A stretch of DNA of 55,000 nucleotides from Liolophura sinensis (GCF_032854445.1 NC_088296.1:7915206-7970205), one strand, 5' to 3'. Positions 43,458 to 54,446 are shown, counted from the first letter of the stretch. The notes: generated by a model from the sequence alone, not told the origin. Program-made: numbers and translations.

Positions 43458-44784
43458 AAGTATGATGTACACACCCTTGATGAGTATGCAGTAAAGGAAA
43501 ATCGCCATTGTGAGAAAAAGTGAATTCATACGAGCCCCGATACACACGGGAGATGTGGTCTAGTGAGGTAGAGACTTGCACCCAGAATGTCCTGGTGAGA
43601 TAAGTCTTTAACGTGTTAGATCAGTTTCTCGTTTGTGTCGCCTTGAGGACAGAAAGAGCTAGACAACGTTTGCATGGTTGTTGGCGCAGTATTACCATTG
43701 CTGATGACCAATTTTCATTGACCAACATGTCGGGGGTTCCGCAAAACTACCTTAAGTGTGAAGTATATTCATCACATATAGTAAAACACTTACAGCATAG
43801 AGACAAACCCCAAAGTACCTACGACAGTGTGATAGCTGGCTGTTGGTCACCTGTAAGCGGTGAAATATGGTGTTTTTGCCTCGGTTGATTTTTTTTATCC
43901 TAAATGTTTATTTGAATGCTCAAAAAGGGGCATATATTGCGCCTCCTTGCATGACGGGTTGACAACAATAAGGTAAAAAATAATAAGGAAAATTCCTTGT
44001 AATCTAGAATTACTTGAAATGATGTGTTATCACATTTAACATGCAATATCAGCATAAATATGGTGTTGTTTTTGACTGAGAAAATGTTTGTAAGTTTGCT
44101 TTACATGGAACTCATCGTCGCTGTAATCGTTTTGGGGATAATATTATGGCATGGGGAGGGGGTTGTTGATTTGTAATTTGTAATTGTGTTTTCCGCCACA
44201 ATTGCACGCCAGACGGAGTTCTTTACCTTCAATTCAAATAAAATTCATAAAAAATGTCTGCAATTCAAAGTATTAAGTGGCTTTAATCATTGATGTCATT
44301 TCTTAAGACAAGCTAGAATCTATGGCATCGAGTTAGGAATTTGGCAACAGCCTGAAATACTGTATTAATTTTCTTTTCATATAGCCCAACACCATTACTT
44401 CATTAAAACGACAAATGCCGAGGGGGTGTAATTCTGCGCACAGAAAATGTCGGGGATACGTGTAACGTACGAAAGGAAAATTAAGATGAGTCAATGAGTC
44501 CTCGGCAAAACACTCCTCGCAAAACTTTGTTTAGTGAGATCGCATCTGAATAAGTAGATGACCAGATAGCAGTCGATATAAAAAGTGTATCGTCCTAACG
44601 ACGATTAAGCGATTGGTCATAGCATAACATGGCAGATGGGTTACGTTCATGGAGAAGCATCTCTGTGTCGTAATTATCCCATTCGTTTAAACACATATCT
44701 GTGAACTTCTTCTTTATTGACCTGATTACCTCTTTCAACGATATGCAGTCAGCGAATATTATACAAGGTTACAAATGAGCTCTT

Positions 44785-45140
44785 TTAGCTCATCAGCCAG
44801 CTCATGGCCAAATATACGTTACATGTTACAAATATGAGCCAGCCTACAGTTAAACGACAATTATTTCGATATACAGTATACGATGTGTAATATGACGAGG
44901 GTGTTTTCTCGGAAATACAATTGGCATTAGCGTTATGTTGGAGCGCTGCCTCACTCATATCTTGAAGAAAACGAGGGCCGTCCGCTGTTTGGTGGATAGC
45001 GGACAGGGTTTTTACAATACAGGTATGTGCATATAATGGAGTGTATCCTACAAGAGGCAAATAAAAATTAAAGGCATCGTACACCTCCTCTGAGTGTGAA
45101 AGGCCTGTCACATTTATGATGTTTTTGGTCATACACGGAA
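44785..45140 (-). pseudogene. Possible ankyrin-repeat remnant
   Basis: An open minus-strand frame contains LVGYTPLYAHTCIVKTLSAI and, about 40 residues later, ALQHNANANCISEKTPSSYY. The GYTPLY and LxxxANxN...TP phrases resemble ankyrin repeats. The flanking residues come from a tandem array, so no gene borders can be assigned. No relation to the receptor family. Weak recognition by eye. Confidence 0.3.
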
Positions 45141-45149
45141 TGATAAGCC

Positions 45150-45995
45150 AAGGAAGCCCTAACGGGTGCCTAGCAAGTCGTCCTTGTTCCCATGTAAACT
45201 CGTACCCTGCCCAAGTCATATATGTAGCCATGGTAAATGGTAACCTGACCAAGTCGAACATGTAACCATGTTAACACGTACCCTGATCAAGTCGAAAACG
45301 TACAAATGCTAACTCGTACCCTGCCCGAGTGGTACATGTGCCCATGTTCACTCGTACCCTGACCACGCAGTTCGAGTCACAAATATTTTCATGTTAACAT
45401 GTAGCCTTCCTGTGTGGTACAATGAGAAAGCAGCCATGATAACCCATACGCTGGTCAAGTCATTCATGCACCCATGTAAACTCGTACCCTGGCCAAGCCA
45501 TATATATAAACATGTTACCTGGTACCCTGACCAAGTCATACATGTACCCAAGTTAACTCGTACCTGACCAAGTCTTGCATGTATCCATGTTAACTCCTAC
45601 TCTGGCCAAGTCATACATGTACCCAAATTAACTCGTACCTGATCAACTCTTACATGTACCCATGTTAACTCGTACCCTGGCCAAGTCTTACATGTACCCA
45701 TGTTAATTCGTACCCTGGCCAAGTCGTACATGTACACACGTTAACTCATACCTTGACCAAGTCGTACATGTACACATGGTAGTTAGTAGCATGGCAAGTC
45801 GTACATGAACCCAGTTTAGGTCGTAGACTGACCAAGTCATAAATGTAGCCATGTTAACTCGTATCCTGGCCAAGTCATACATTTTACACATGCTAACTCG
45901 TGCCCTGACCAAATCATAAATGTTACCATGGTAACTGGTACCCTGACCAAGTCATAAATGTACTCATGTTAACTCGTACCCTGACCAAGTGTGAC
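45150..45995. repeat. 38-bp minisatellite, about 22 units
   Basis: Units share TTAACTCGTACCCTGACCAA and GTCATACATGTACCCATG. The period of 38 bp is clear over most of the block, with some units shortened or diverged (45350-45480). Confidence 0.85.
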
Positions 45996-48116
45996 TAATT
46001 ACTGTATTCATTTAATATGTAGGTGTACAGGTCCATTAATTTGCGAATGATATCTAGTACTTTCTTGCCTTGTGTCTTTGAAGTAAGTCACATCACACAT
46101 ACGTATCAATAATGTATTCTTCCGGTTATACAACTCCGTATATTTCTCTGCTCTTCCGTTGTATCGCGGTGAGAATAAGAGGTGGAAGTCCTTCATGATG
46201 AGGTTCGTGGAAAAAAAAAACATGTATTGCTTCAAAATGTTGTACATATTTAGACGTCACACGTAGAAATTTTCGCCAGTACTGTGGCCAACCTCATGGG
46301 TTTACCTTAGCTTTACGAGGTTAGCCCAAGCCCTACCGAACAGATGACGAAGACAACGTAGCAGGGTCAAAATACGTCAAAATATAAAAGCTAGATTTTA
46401 GAAATGGCCACTGACTTCAGCATGGAGTGTTTGCCCACGTACAAATGTAACTATCGTGAACTCGACGGGATTAAACCCCAAAATTACTGGTCCATTTCTT
46501 GTGGTACGATCAAGAGAGTCGGCAATATGGCGTCTTCGCGAATGTCCATTTGCTCGGGCTTAGGGGTCATTTTTCCGTTTACTTAAAGAAACCTCAGTCT
46601 ATCACTAGCCTTAACACCGCTGACTTTCCGTCAACTTGAATTCAGAAAAGGTACCTGTAGTAATGATATGTTAATATATTTTCGTACTTTCCTTGTGATT
46701 TTAGTCTTTACCCTTGTGCTATAGAGTTCGAAAGAAAACTCAATTATTTGTTTAACGTTCGTAATCCTTTCGTTTTATCACTGTCCGTACACGGTTGACG
46801 TTTGGTAGTGCTATTTTCAACAGAAATTGAGAAACCGCTATGGAAACCCTCTGACCAATACAATAGATTAGTCCAAGGGACATCTCACTTAAAAATCGCA
46901 ATGCTAGCGGGGTAATTTGTTCAACAACCCACCCATGCAAGACGACTGGTCACAACACCCAGTGGCTAAAATCTGATAGGATGGACGATATTTGCCATGT
47001 AAATGATTTGTTTGTCTCTGTGAGCCGTATACGTAGCAACTTAAAACTTCTACACAATAGGTCCCAGCATAAATGCTTACCTAACATGTTAGCCCTCTGT
47101 TATTGTAAACTGTCATTATTAAATTTAATCTTATGAATTAGAAAAAAAAAGTGTTCTAATTTTATTTTCTTTGCAAGAATGTGAACTTCCAGCATATCCA
47201 TATGTAGAGTTTGTTTTGTTACGTGTCATGAACTAAGGCAATTTTGGTAACGATTATGACTAATTTTACCGACAATTTAATAGAGACGACTCTCTAAAAG
47301 AAATAGACTATAATAAACAGATTTAAAAGAGACGTATGTGCACTAACTAAAAATAAATGCAAAATGCAGCGTGCAGCCCCCGCTCTTATATTGCCTAGTT
47401 GAGTTCTTTCCATCTCAACTACAACAGCTATATGTGGGACACTATTCGAGTACATGTACTTGATTCAGCCAGGGCGGAGCTAAGGCAAGTTATATATACC
47501 TTATAAACAAAAGCTTTAGCTTGATATCACATCCATGTCCCAGGACGGTTGTCATAAGTTTTTAACTTGTCGAATTATTTGTTTGAGTGTCTCCTTTCCA
47601 GATTGTTGGAAGTTTTAGTGTAAATTGTGTTGGCGTTCTCGACATATAAATAAGCATTTTGGGATTGGGAAATTGTAACTTGCAAGCGGAAAATGTTGAT
47701 GTGCGAAAGCATTATGACACTAACGATCACGCAGTAACCCTCTGTAGGCCTATATAGATGAGATTATAACGTAACTCTTACGATTGGTTAATTATATCGC
47801 GGTCCCGACCTTGAAAATCAGGGGTTAAAACAGTTTTTCTCTTCCAAAAAAAATTTTTTTTTAATATGTAATTTTTTTCTCTTCCGACTATGCCACGTAC
47901 ATTTGCGACTGTCTAAGTAATACATTATTCAGTGAACTTAGTGAACTATAGTCAGGAGGGGGAGCACAGCGGGGAGGGGTTGGGGGACATGATAATGGTT
48001 AAAGGTTTTAATTCTGTATACTCCATGACACACAGTAACTTCCGTGTTCGGCGAGAATAGCCGAAGCTGCACGAAGTGGCCTCGAAGTTTGACAAATGCC
48101 GATCTGGGTTCAGAGG

Positions 48117-48119
<3 letters not shown>

Positions 48120-48168
<49 letters not shown>
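48120..48168. repeat. (TA)n microsatellite
   Basis: About 24 uninterrupted TA units, which produce the IYIYIY frames on both strands. It splits sequence that is contiguous upstream of gene 3. Confidence 0.95.
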
Positions 48169-48172
<4 letters not shown>

Positions 48173-48190
48173 CGTTTTCTTACTCCTTTT

Positions 48191-48222
48191 GTGAATTCAA
48201 CAAAAGTGTTATCACAACAAAA
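48191..48222 (+). promoter_or_regulatory. Upstream element of gene 5
   Basis: GTGAATTCAACAAAAGTG then TTATCACAACAAAACC, about 190 bp before the ATG. Best-preserved version of the element shared by four paralogues. Confidence 0.45.
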
Positions 48223-48405
48223 CCAGTGAATATTTTTCCATCCAAAATATACAGCAGTATGTATGTTAATGATACAGTCCTGTACACGCATTTTATTAGT
48301 TTTGCACTTTAGCCGTCTTCGTATAAGGCACCCACATATAGGCGATTTTACGACATAGCAAGAAGGAAGTGCAAATCTTTATCTTCCCAAACACTGTGAG
48401 ATAAG

Positions 48406-48448
48406 ATGTGGATCTGCGGCCTTTTCTCATCACTTCTGTTTTTGATAG
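48406..48448 (+). CDS. Gene 5 exon 1: start codon and signal peptide
   Basis: ATG at 48406, donor GTGAGT at 48449. It is 43 bp, phase 1. Encodes MWICGLFSSLLFLI, strongly hydrophobic. Preceded by CAAGAAGGAAGTG (48360-48372), shared with genes 2 and 3. The length and phase are identical to gene 2 exon 1, which supports the call despite the small size. Confidence 0.75.
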
Positions 48449-49014
48449 GTGAGTTAGTTTATTAACTTACGCCTAAGTTTGTGAATGATGGACTGTCGGA
48501 TGGACACACATGTAAATGTAAACATATTTGCTAAATCAATTTATCTGGTGTAGCACGACAGATAAGACTTGATCAGCTCAAAAATTGTATACTATCTAGT
48601 TTTCCGGTAGCATTCAATTGTAACTTGTCATCAGTAGCCAGCGTGCCTTATGTTGTTTAGAGTAATGACAAGCAGGTTGGACTGTTACTAGACCATGTTT
48701 TAACCGGTCAACCGGTTATCCAGTCAGTCAACGATTCAGGAGGCGTTGAAAACTTACATCTTAAGAATGGAATAACTGTAAACGTATGCGTACATCTGTG
48801 AACGTCTCTCTAGCTCAGACTGAGACAGTGGCGCTAATAGCCGTAAGTTACAACTAAAGTTCATTGTTAAAACTTAAGATAAGGCTTGGGGAAAAGTTTC
48901 GGAAATTTCGGAAACTGTTTCGGAAAAGCATATGGCATAAAACAAGATGCTGTCAAAATAGGTGAGACTGGAACACTTAGTCTGTTTTAGATTTACGAAT
49001 AAATACTGTTTGGT

Positions 49015-49330
49015 GAAAATGAGGCCCCGTATGGAGTATGTTCCACATAACAGTCACAGGAAAAAGTTTGGCATGACTTCCGTCACAACACGGAGTGAAG
49101 GGATATTTGGCATGTGCTTGGCCCAGCGTTCCGATGGCTTTAATAAAACGGACCCCCGTCCCTCTGATCTGCTGCTGTTAGAGCCTAACCAGTATGGTCG
49201 CTCGTACCTATCCAACTCCCGATGCAACGGCTGCAGTTTTAATTCAGTGAGTTTGAAGGTCACTGAGCCAGGGCCGGTAGTTTTCTCCGAGCACTCACGT
49301 TTCCTCCAGCAATCATCAATCAAATCTGAA
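49015..49330. other. GC-richer block in gene 5 intron 1, possible insertion
   Basis: The preceding sequence aligns with fragment F (9440-9490) but this block has no counterpart there. It is GC-richer than its surroundings and open for about 100 codons on both strands. It ends CACGTTTCCTCCAGCAATC, which recalls SINE 3' halves. I cannot assign it; an unclassified repeat is more likely than a gene. Confidence 0.3.
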
Positions 49331-50858
49331 CGTGGAAGAAACCCAAAACATCAATCAAAGAAATATAATAAACAAATGAAAGATCTTGCCAGATGCCCTT
49401 TACAGTTAATTGAGAATAAAATATCACATATTAAGACATATTAAGCCGTTTGAGTGGTGTAAAGGTTATACATGGGTCACTCCTGCAACTGTGTCGAAGA
49501 TTTGTGCCTTTCAAATAGAGCCAAATGTTAGTTTAAATCCGCAAGTATGGAAGACAATTCTCATCGCCTGAACCCGGCTTTAGACTTCTTCTTTATATTT
49601 TAGCCAAATGACACAGTTTAATACAACCAGAGGTCAAGGCAGAATGGTCTCGTGTATTTTCTGTTATCCGGCAGGGTATTAAACACGCATGCGCTATTGA
49701 AGGGTGAATTACAAGTCAGGTTTGAAACGAACTTGTCATTCCTGTATGCCTGCGTGACTGATTTTATTCGTGTGGGGAATACATAAAGGCTTTGAATGGC
49801 ATCTTTTCAAAACGCAAACATTCTGGACTATTTCCCTAACAGAAAGGAGCATTACACACTGTTCACAAAAGTAGTTCAAATTTTCTTTACAACTGTTTTA
49901 ACCTAGTAAAATTCAGTTCATGTATTAGAATCTTTGGTGATTTGATCTCACATACGCACCTTTTGCTTGAAATGGTTGGTTACGAGGTCTTTCGGTGAAT
50001 GTATTCATAGCACTACAAGTAAAAATCTATAAGAAAGTAAGTCTATTTTTATGTTAAATTAGTTTTATCTGAGGAAAAAGAAATTTTTACGTGGTCGGTT
50101 AGGTACATTTTGGATTGAGCAGTTCGTCTCAAGGTTCTTTCGGTGAATGCATTCATATGTAACTCTAGTATGTATACGCATTCTGCATGCCGAGATCACT
50201 TTGTATTAGTTAACTATTAAAAATCTGGAGTGATATCATTGATCTTAAAATGATAAGTAAAACCCACGATAGAATCCACTGTTAGAAATGTATTTCTCCA
50301 CTCGGTTAGACAAATAATAGAAAAAAAGAATCGAAATATTTTTTTTCTTTGGACAGTTTGTTTATGTTTGTACATCTGACATACCCAGTATCTTATTGTT
50401 TTAGTTGATTTCCACTGGAATTCATATAGCTAACACCGGTAACTTCTTCTGGGATAAAAGACATAATTATTTGTACACAGATCATTTCCTTGTTACCGAA
50501 AGTCGAAGTGTCATCCTTGATGTTCATGATACGTTATAACATGTGGCACCCATGACATTTGGTTATCAAAGGACTGTATCCTAAGGGGAATCCTTTCAGT
50601 TGTCAATTTCACAAACAAAAGAGCTAGTCATGTTTCCTCGCTGTAACCTCTCAGTGCTGAGCAAAAAGGCAGAACGGTTTGTGTTTATATTTCAGTGCGA
50701 ACCGTTCTGTTAATTCGTCTCCTACAGACTCTAATCAGGGCATGTGTCACAAACATAACAATCTGTCTTTAGGATCAGCATGGAATTCTTGTACATCATT
50801 TTTATGTGAAAAAGCCTTTGATGACTTCGTTGTCTCAACTGTCACAACTTGTATTCTT

Positions 50859-51029
50859 TATTGACGGGTACAACTACAACAACAGCCGATGGCGTCGGTA
50901 TTTTATCACCGTGTGGCGACAACAGCCCTTGTCCTGACAATGCAGTCTGTCTTCGGGTTCTCGGCAGAAATCAGTGCACCTGCAACGAAGGATACGTGGC
51001 GTCCATCAATTTGGACGTCTGTGAAAGAG
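50859..51029 (+). CDS. Gene 5 EGF-like exon, reading frame intact, acceptor lost
   Basis: The 171-bp homologous unit reads LTGTTTTTADGVGILSP, then C-GDNSP-C-PDNAV-C-LRVLGRNQ-C-T-C-NEGYVASINLDV-C with all six cysteines, and a good donor GTGAGA at 51030. At the 5' border gene 4 has TTCAGTATTG and gene 2 TTCAGTGATG, but here the sequence is TTCTTTATTG: the AG is gone and no near AG replaces it. The exon is probably skipped. It is the mirror image of the gene 4 lesion. Confidence 0.6.
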
Positions 51030-51191
51030 GTGAGAAAAACAAAAATAAAACCTAGTAAGACCAATATTATATACGAGATTCCTACAGCACACATTATCTT
51101 TCTTCTAAAGTTACCGCTCGATGTAAAAACCTGCAGCTTTTATGTGATCTGCTTTTGTGTATTGTGTGATGAACATGGCGTATCATTCCAG

Positions 51192-51494
51192 CTGTGTATT
51201 TGAATCAGTCGTGTATAACAAGGTGTGCTGGGTTCTTCATGGTATGCAATCCGAACGTAAAGCTGTGCGTGTGTTCTACGGGATCTGTACCAGCCGCGGA
51301 CGGCAAAAACTGTGTTAAGAAAGGCAAAGGTTTGCTTGGAGAAGGATGTGAATCCGAATGTGCTTTCAACCTTGAGCAAGTCTGTGTAGAAGAAGTATGC
51401 AGGTGTAACCCGGGCTCAAGGCCTATGACCAAGGAAGAGATTCGTGCCGCCTATTATCCTCAACGTCAGTGTATAAACAGTACATTCTCAGCTG
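51192..51494 (+). CDS. Gene 5 exon: 12-Cys double EB/EGF-like module
   Basis: The acceptor TCATTCCAG ends at 51191 and the donor GTAAGT starts at 51495. It is 303 bp, phase 1-1, no stops, with twelve cysteines. Opens NQSCITRCAGFFMVC, centre VPAADGKNCVKKGKG, end YYPQRQC followed by an NST sequon. Many amino-acid differences from gene 4 fall between cysteines, with Cys and length unchanged. Confidence 0.8.
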
Positions 51495-51950
51495 GTAAGT
51501 ATAATCTGCTGAATTGGTTTTGATCAACTTGCAGTGATCAAATGTATAAACAATATTTTAAATTAATAACTTATAAATGAAAAACAAACTGCTTTGAATT
51601 TACCAGATAGGACTAAGCTATAAATACACAGTTTTAAGATAAAATTTCTCTTGAAAACAGCAGTTCAACATATTCAGTGTTTACAAATGAACTCTGTGAA
51701 GCTGCCAAAATGTCATAAATAAGAAAGCACTTACAAGGCGCAGTTTATTTATCTACTTAATGAAATTGTCACGTTTTGAGTGTGGTAACGCATCCTGGTT
51801 TTTGGAGACCAGCTAAAAAAATCGCGAGCCAGTAGACATTCTTCAGTTTCCAAGTAACCGTGAGTCTATTAGACTAACAGAATATTGTGTTGAATATGAC
51901 AGAATATTGTGTTGTAATAAGAGAATACTTTCTAGCATCATTCAGACAAC

Positions 51951-52199
51951 GGGGCCTCCGTGGCTCAGTCGGTTAGCGCGCTCGCACAGTGTAATGACCC
52001 AGGAGCCTCTCACCAATGCGGTCGCTGTGAGTTCAAGTCCAGCTCATGCTGGCTTCCTCTCCGGCCGCAAGTGGGAAGGTCTGACAGAAACGTGCGGATG
52101 GTCGTGGGTTTCCACCCACCATAATGCTGGCCGCCGTCGTATAAGTGAAATATTCTTGAGTACGGCGTAAAACACCAATCAAAAAAAAAAGAAAAAAAA
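51951..52199 (+). mobile_element. SINE, full length, young, with target-site duplication
   Basis: Head GGCCTCCGTGGCTCAGTCGG, TTAGCGCGCTCGCACAGTG; B-box-like GTGAGTTCAAGTCCAGC; tail GTACGGCGTAAAACACCAAT plus A-run. Flanking repeats ATCATTCAGACAAC (51937-51950) and ATCATTTAGACAAC (52200-52213). Copy C at 39115-39130 is the unoccupied site. Confidence 0.95.
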
Positions 52200-52224
52200 A
52201 TCATTTAGACAACAAACGTGTTTC

Positions 52225-53320
52225 CTAAAATTAACAGATTAATTTTTAGAACGTGGCCTAATTTGCATTCTGCCGTGTTTGTTATTCCGACGCTTTGTGA
52301 CGCTTGTGTCACGACTGTTTTGACGCTTTCATTTATGTCGCCGCTCAAGTCAGCAGTATGGACGTTGCCGAAAGAAACACATCCACTTGTTCTAGATTAG
52401 TATGCACACAAATTAAAATAGTTGAGTCTAATACATGTTCTCCTCCTCCCTGCTCGGTGGATCGATTTTAGGGCCGTTTCGCTGACTGCGCAGTTTAACG
52501 TTCCTTGGGACTACTCGTGGTTCACCACGAGGTGTGCACATATATATAGGCCTACTCATCAAAAATATAAACGCACGAAGCGATTTTATATTCTTTTCTC
52601 CCAGTACTAAATATCGTGTTAACTTAACAATTACGGTAAGTATTCATTTTCAATTCTGGTTTTATTTTCCATCGGACTTTTGCATTTGTTGGGTCTTTGT
52701 GACGCTGACGGTGAACACACTGGACACTGAACTGTGATTAACGATCACTCTTTCACTCTGCCAGAATCCACTAAAATGTGAAGATCCGGTGGAAATTGAA
52801 GCCGCTATTTATAATAAATACTTATCCAAAGTGATAAGATAAAAAGTTATTAAATACTGAGAATAAACATTATAAAATTGCTTTGTGCGTTTATATTTTC
52901 GTTGAGCATGTGAACGTCACAAAAAAATTAACAAAATAATTTTTTGAATGTGCCCTAATTTTCAACCTGCCGTGTTTGTTAGGCCTTATAACGCATGTGT
53001 GACTACTGTTTTGCCGCCTTAAGTAACCTGGCCGCCTAAATCAGTAGTATGAACGTTTCGGAAAGAGACACATCCATTTGTTTTAAATTAGTATGCATAC
53101 AAATTAAAATAGTTGAGTCTAATATATTTCCTCTTCCTCTATGCTTGAGGGGTCAATTTGAGGGCCGTTTCGCCGGCTGCGCAGTCTAACGTTTCTTGGG
53201 ACTACCAGTAATTCACCATGGGGTGTGCATATAGACATATACTCAACAAAAATATAAACGCACGAAGCTATTGTATATTCTTTTCTCCCAGTGTTAAATA
53301 ACGTGTTAACTCAACATTTA
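52225..53320. repeat. Direct repeat of about 400 bp (52225-52640 and 52930-53320)
   Basis: Both copies contain CTGCCGTGTTTGTTA, GAAACACATCCACTTG-like text, AAATTAAAATAGTTGAGTCT, GGGCCGTTTCGC and AAAATATAAACGCACGAAGC. Copies are about 700 bp apart and clearly diverged. The ATATAAACGCAC end recalls termini of animal DNA transposons, but I cannot name a family. Confidence 0.7.
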
Positions 53321-53574
53321 CGTGTGCCCATACGTCTGTTTGCCCTATCCATGGAACTGACAACAGCTATATGCAGAAGTAAAATATTCTGGGTAACCGC
53401 ATTAAACACCAATAAATGAAATCAGTCAAAGTAGAACATTTACCATATATTTTGGTTTTGGTAAACAGTAAGATAACTATGAATTCACTCTGTTAAATAT
53501 CTAAGAAGAAAGGTCCACATCCGGCAAGTAATACCTTTGTTAATCATAGACCTGGATGCATATTGCCTATTCGG

Positions 53575-53700
53575 CATCACTTTTGACTCGCATGGACTCG
53601 CCCTGCCACAACAAGACACATAATATATGCACACGCCTGATGACCCCTCGTCTTCATATGACTGAAAAATTGTCAAGTACGATGTAGAACCCTACGCATA
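53575..53700 (+). mobile_element. SINE, second family, 3' fragment
   Basis: GCATGGACTCGCCCTGCCAC, GACCCCTCGTCTTCATATG and ACTGAAAAATTGTCAAGTAC correspond to the 3' half of 24108-24365. Confidence 0.6.
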
Positions 53701-54118
53701 TACAGATACACAAACATACATGCATTTTATATACAGGTATTGTTTCTTATGTATTATAATAAAAGTCTTACAGAGAATAAAATCAAATCAGTGATGACAG
53801 TGACATACTTAACAGATGTTTACACGTATTACCTGTGAAAACCTGCAGTTGGTCAATTTACCACAGATAGGAGGGTTTTACCTTTGTCTTCTCACTTTCC
53901 ATGTATATGCCTAATAGTAAATACATACAGACGCTCTCTAGCACCAAGTCTAAAGCAGAATTATGGACAAACAAGCAGTGTAAATAGTGAATTTAACAGC
54001 ATTATACGTCAGTAATCTAGATCGAGACTGTTTCTCATTGGTTGTTCACCATTATGTTACGGTGTTCATCTTTAATTCAAGTTATTGACTGCATTCCATT
54101 TGTATTCTCACATTCCAG

Positions 54119-54218
54119 CTCCACACACCTCAGAAATGGCAACAGGTTTTGCAGCTGGGATAAGCACAGCAGTTGCTCTAACTCTAATCGCTTTTGTTGT
54201 GGTCGTTGTTGTTGTGAG
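54119..54218 (+). CDS. Gene 5 exon: transmembrane helix, GC donor
   Basis: The acceptor CACATTCCAG ends at 54118. It is 100 bp, phase 1 in, phase 2 out, the family pattern. After APHTSEM comes a hydrophobic run starting ATGFAAGISTAVALTLIAFV and continuing with valines to Arg. The exon ends AG|GCAAGC: a GC donor instead of the GT in the gene 2 relative (AG|GTAACC). GC-AG introns exist at low frequency, and AG|GCAAG fits their stringent consensus. No tail exon is present before 55000. Confidence 0.7.
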
Positions 54219-54446
54219 GCAAGCAACCATTTCTCATTCTTTATTATATATTTTGAGTCCAAGTGGATGAAATTGTCTGCACAGCTTTGATATAATTCGC
54301 CCATTGCAACACGCTGATTACCCATACATACATTCTCAAAGGTTTAACATTGAATGTACCATTGCAGTAGGCAGAATCGTAGTTTGCAAGAATTTTTAGA
54401 AAAAAAATGTCTTTCATATTTTCACAAAAATTTGCTAAAGTCAAAG

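Larger units (their letters stand above)
40770..44640 (+). repeat. Direct duplication, copy B of the TM/tail block (partner 5222-8645)
   Basis: Collinear with copy A through intron, TM exon, SINE, tail exon, 3' UTR and about 700 bp beyond. The shared intronic SINE shows the block moved as one unit after that insertion. Confidence 0.8.
45996..48390. other. Intergenic upstream of gene 5; no gene recognised
   Basis: No family exon, SINE or long conserved frame is apparent up to about 48000. A perfect A8/T10 palindromic run lies near 47845. From 48030 the sequence resembles the gene 3 upstream region (CAGCCGAAG/CACGAAGTG block), interrupted here by a (TA)n tract. Confidence 0.4.
50690..52265 (+). 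repeat. Direct duplication, copy D of the EGF/12-Cys block (partner 37680-39180)
   Basis: Collinear with copy C, with one clear difference: a SINE at 51951-52199 that copy C lacks. A short piece of the same block is also found in fragment F (9880-10140). Confidence 0.8.
48406..54218 (+). other. Gene 5 model: EGF-like/EB receptor, 3' end outside window
   Basis: Exons: 48406-48448 (signal peptide, intact), 50859-51029 (EGF frame intact but its acceptor AG is missing), 51192-51494 (12-Cys, intact) and 54119-54218 (TM, GC donor). No stalk exon was found between 51494 and 54119. Skipping the EGF exon joins exon 1 to the 12-Cys exon in frame (both phase 1). The tail would lie beyond 55000. The TM type matches gene 2. 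May be functional with a shortened ectodomain. Confidence 0.55.

Noticed and set aside
47938-48312. ORFs containing IYIYIYIY
   Set aside because: Produced by the (TA)n microsatellite.
48962-49444. 160-codon + strand ORF, the longest in the track region
   Set aside because: No recognisable domain, no paralogue, lies inside intron 1 of gene 5, and the opposite strand is also open. Reported only as a composition anomaly.
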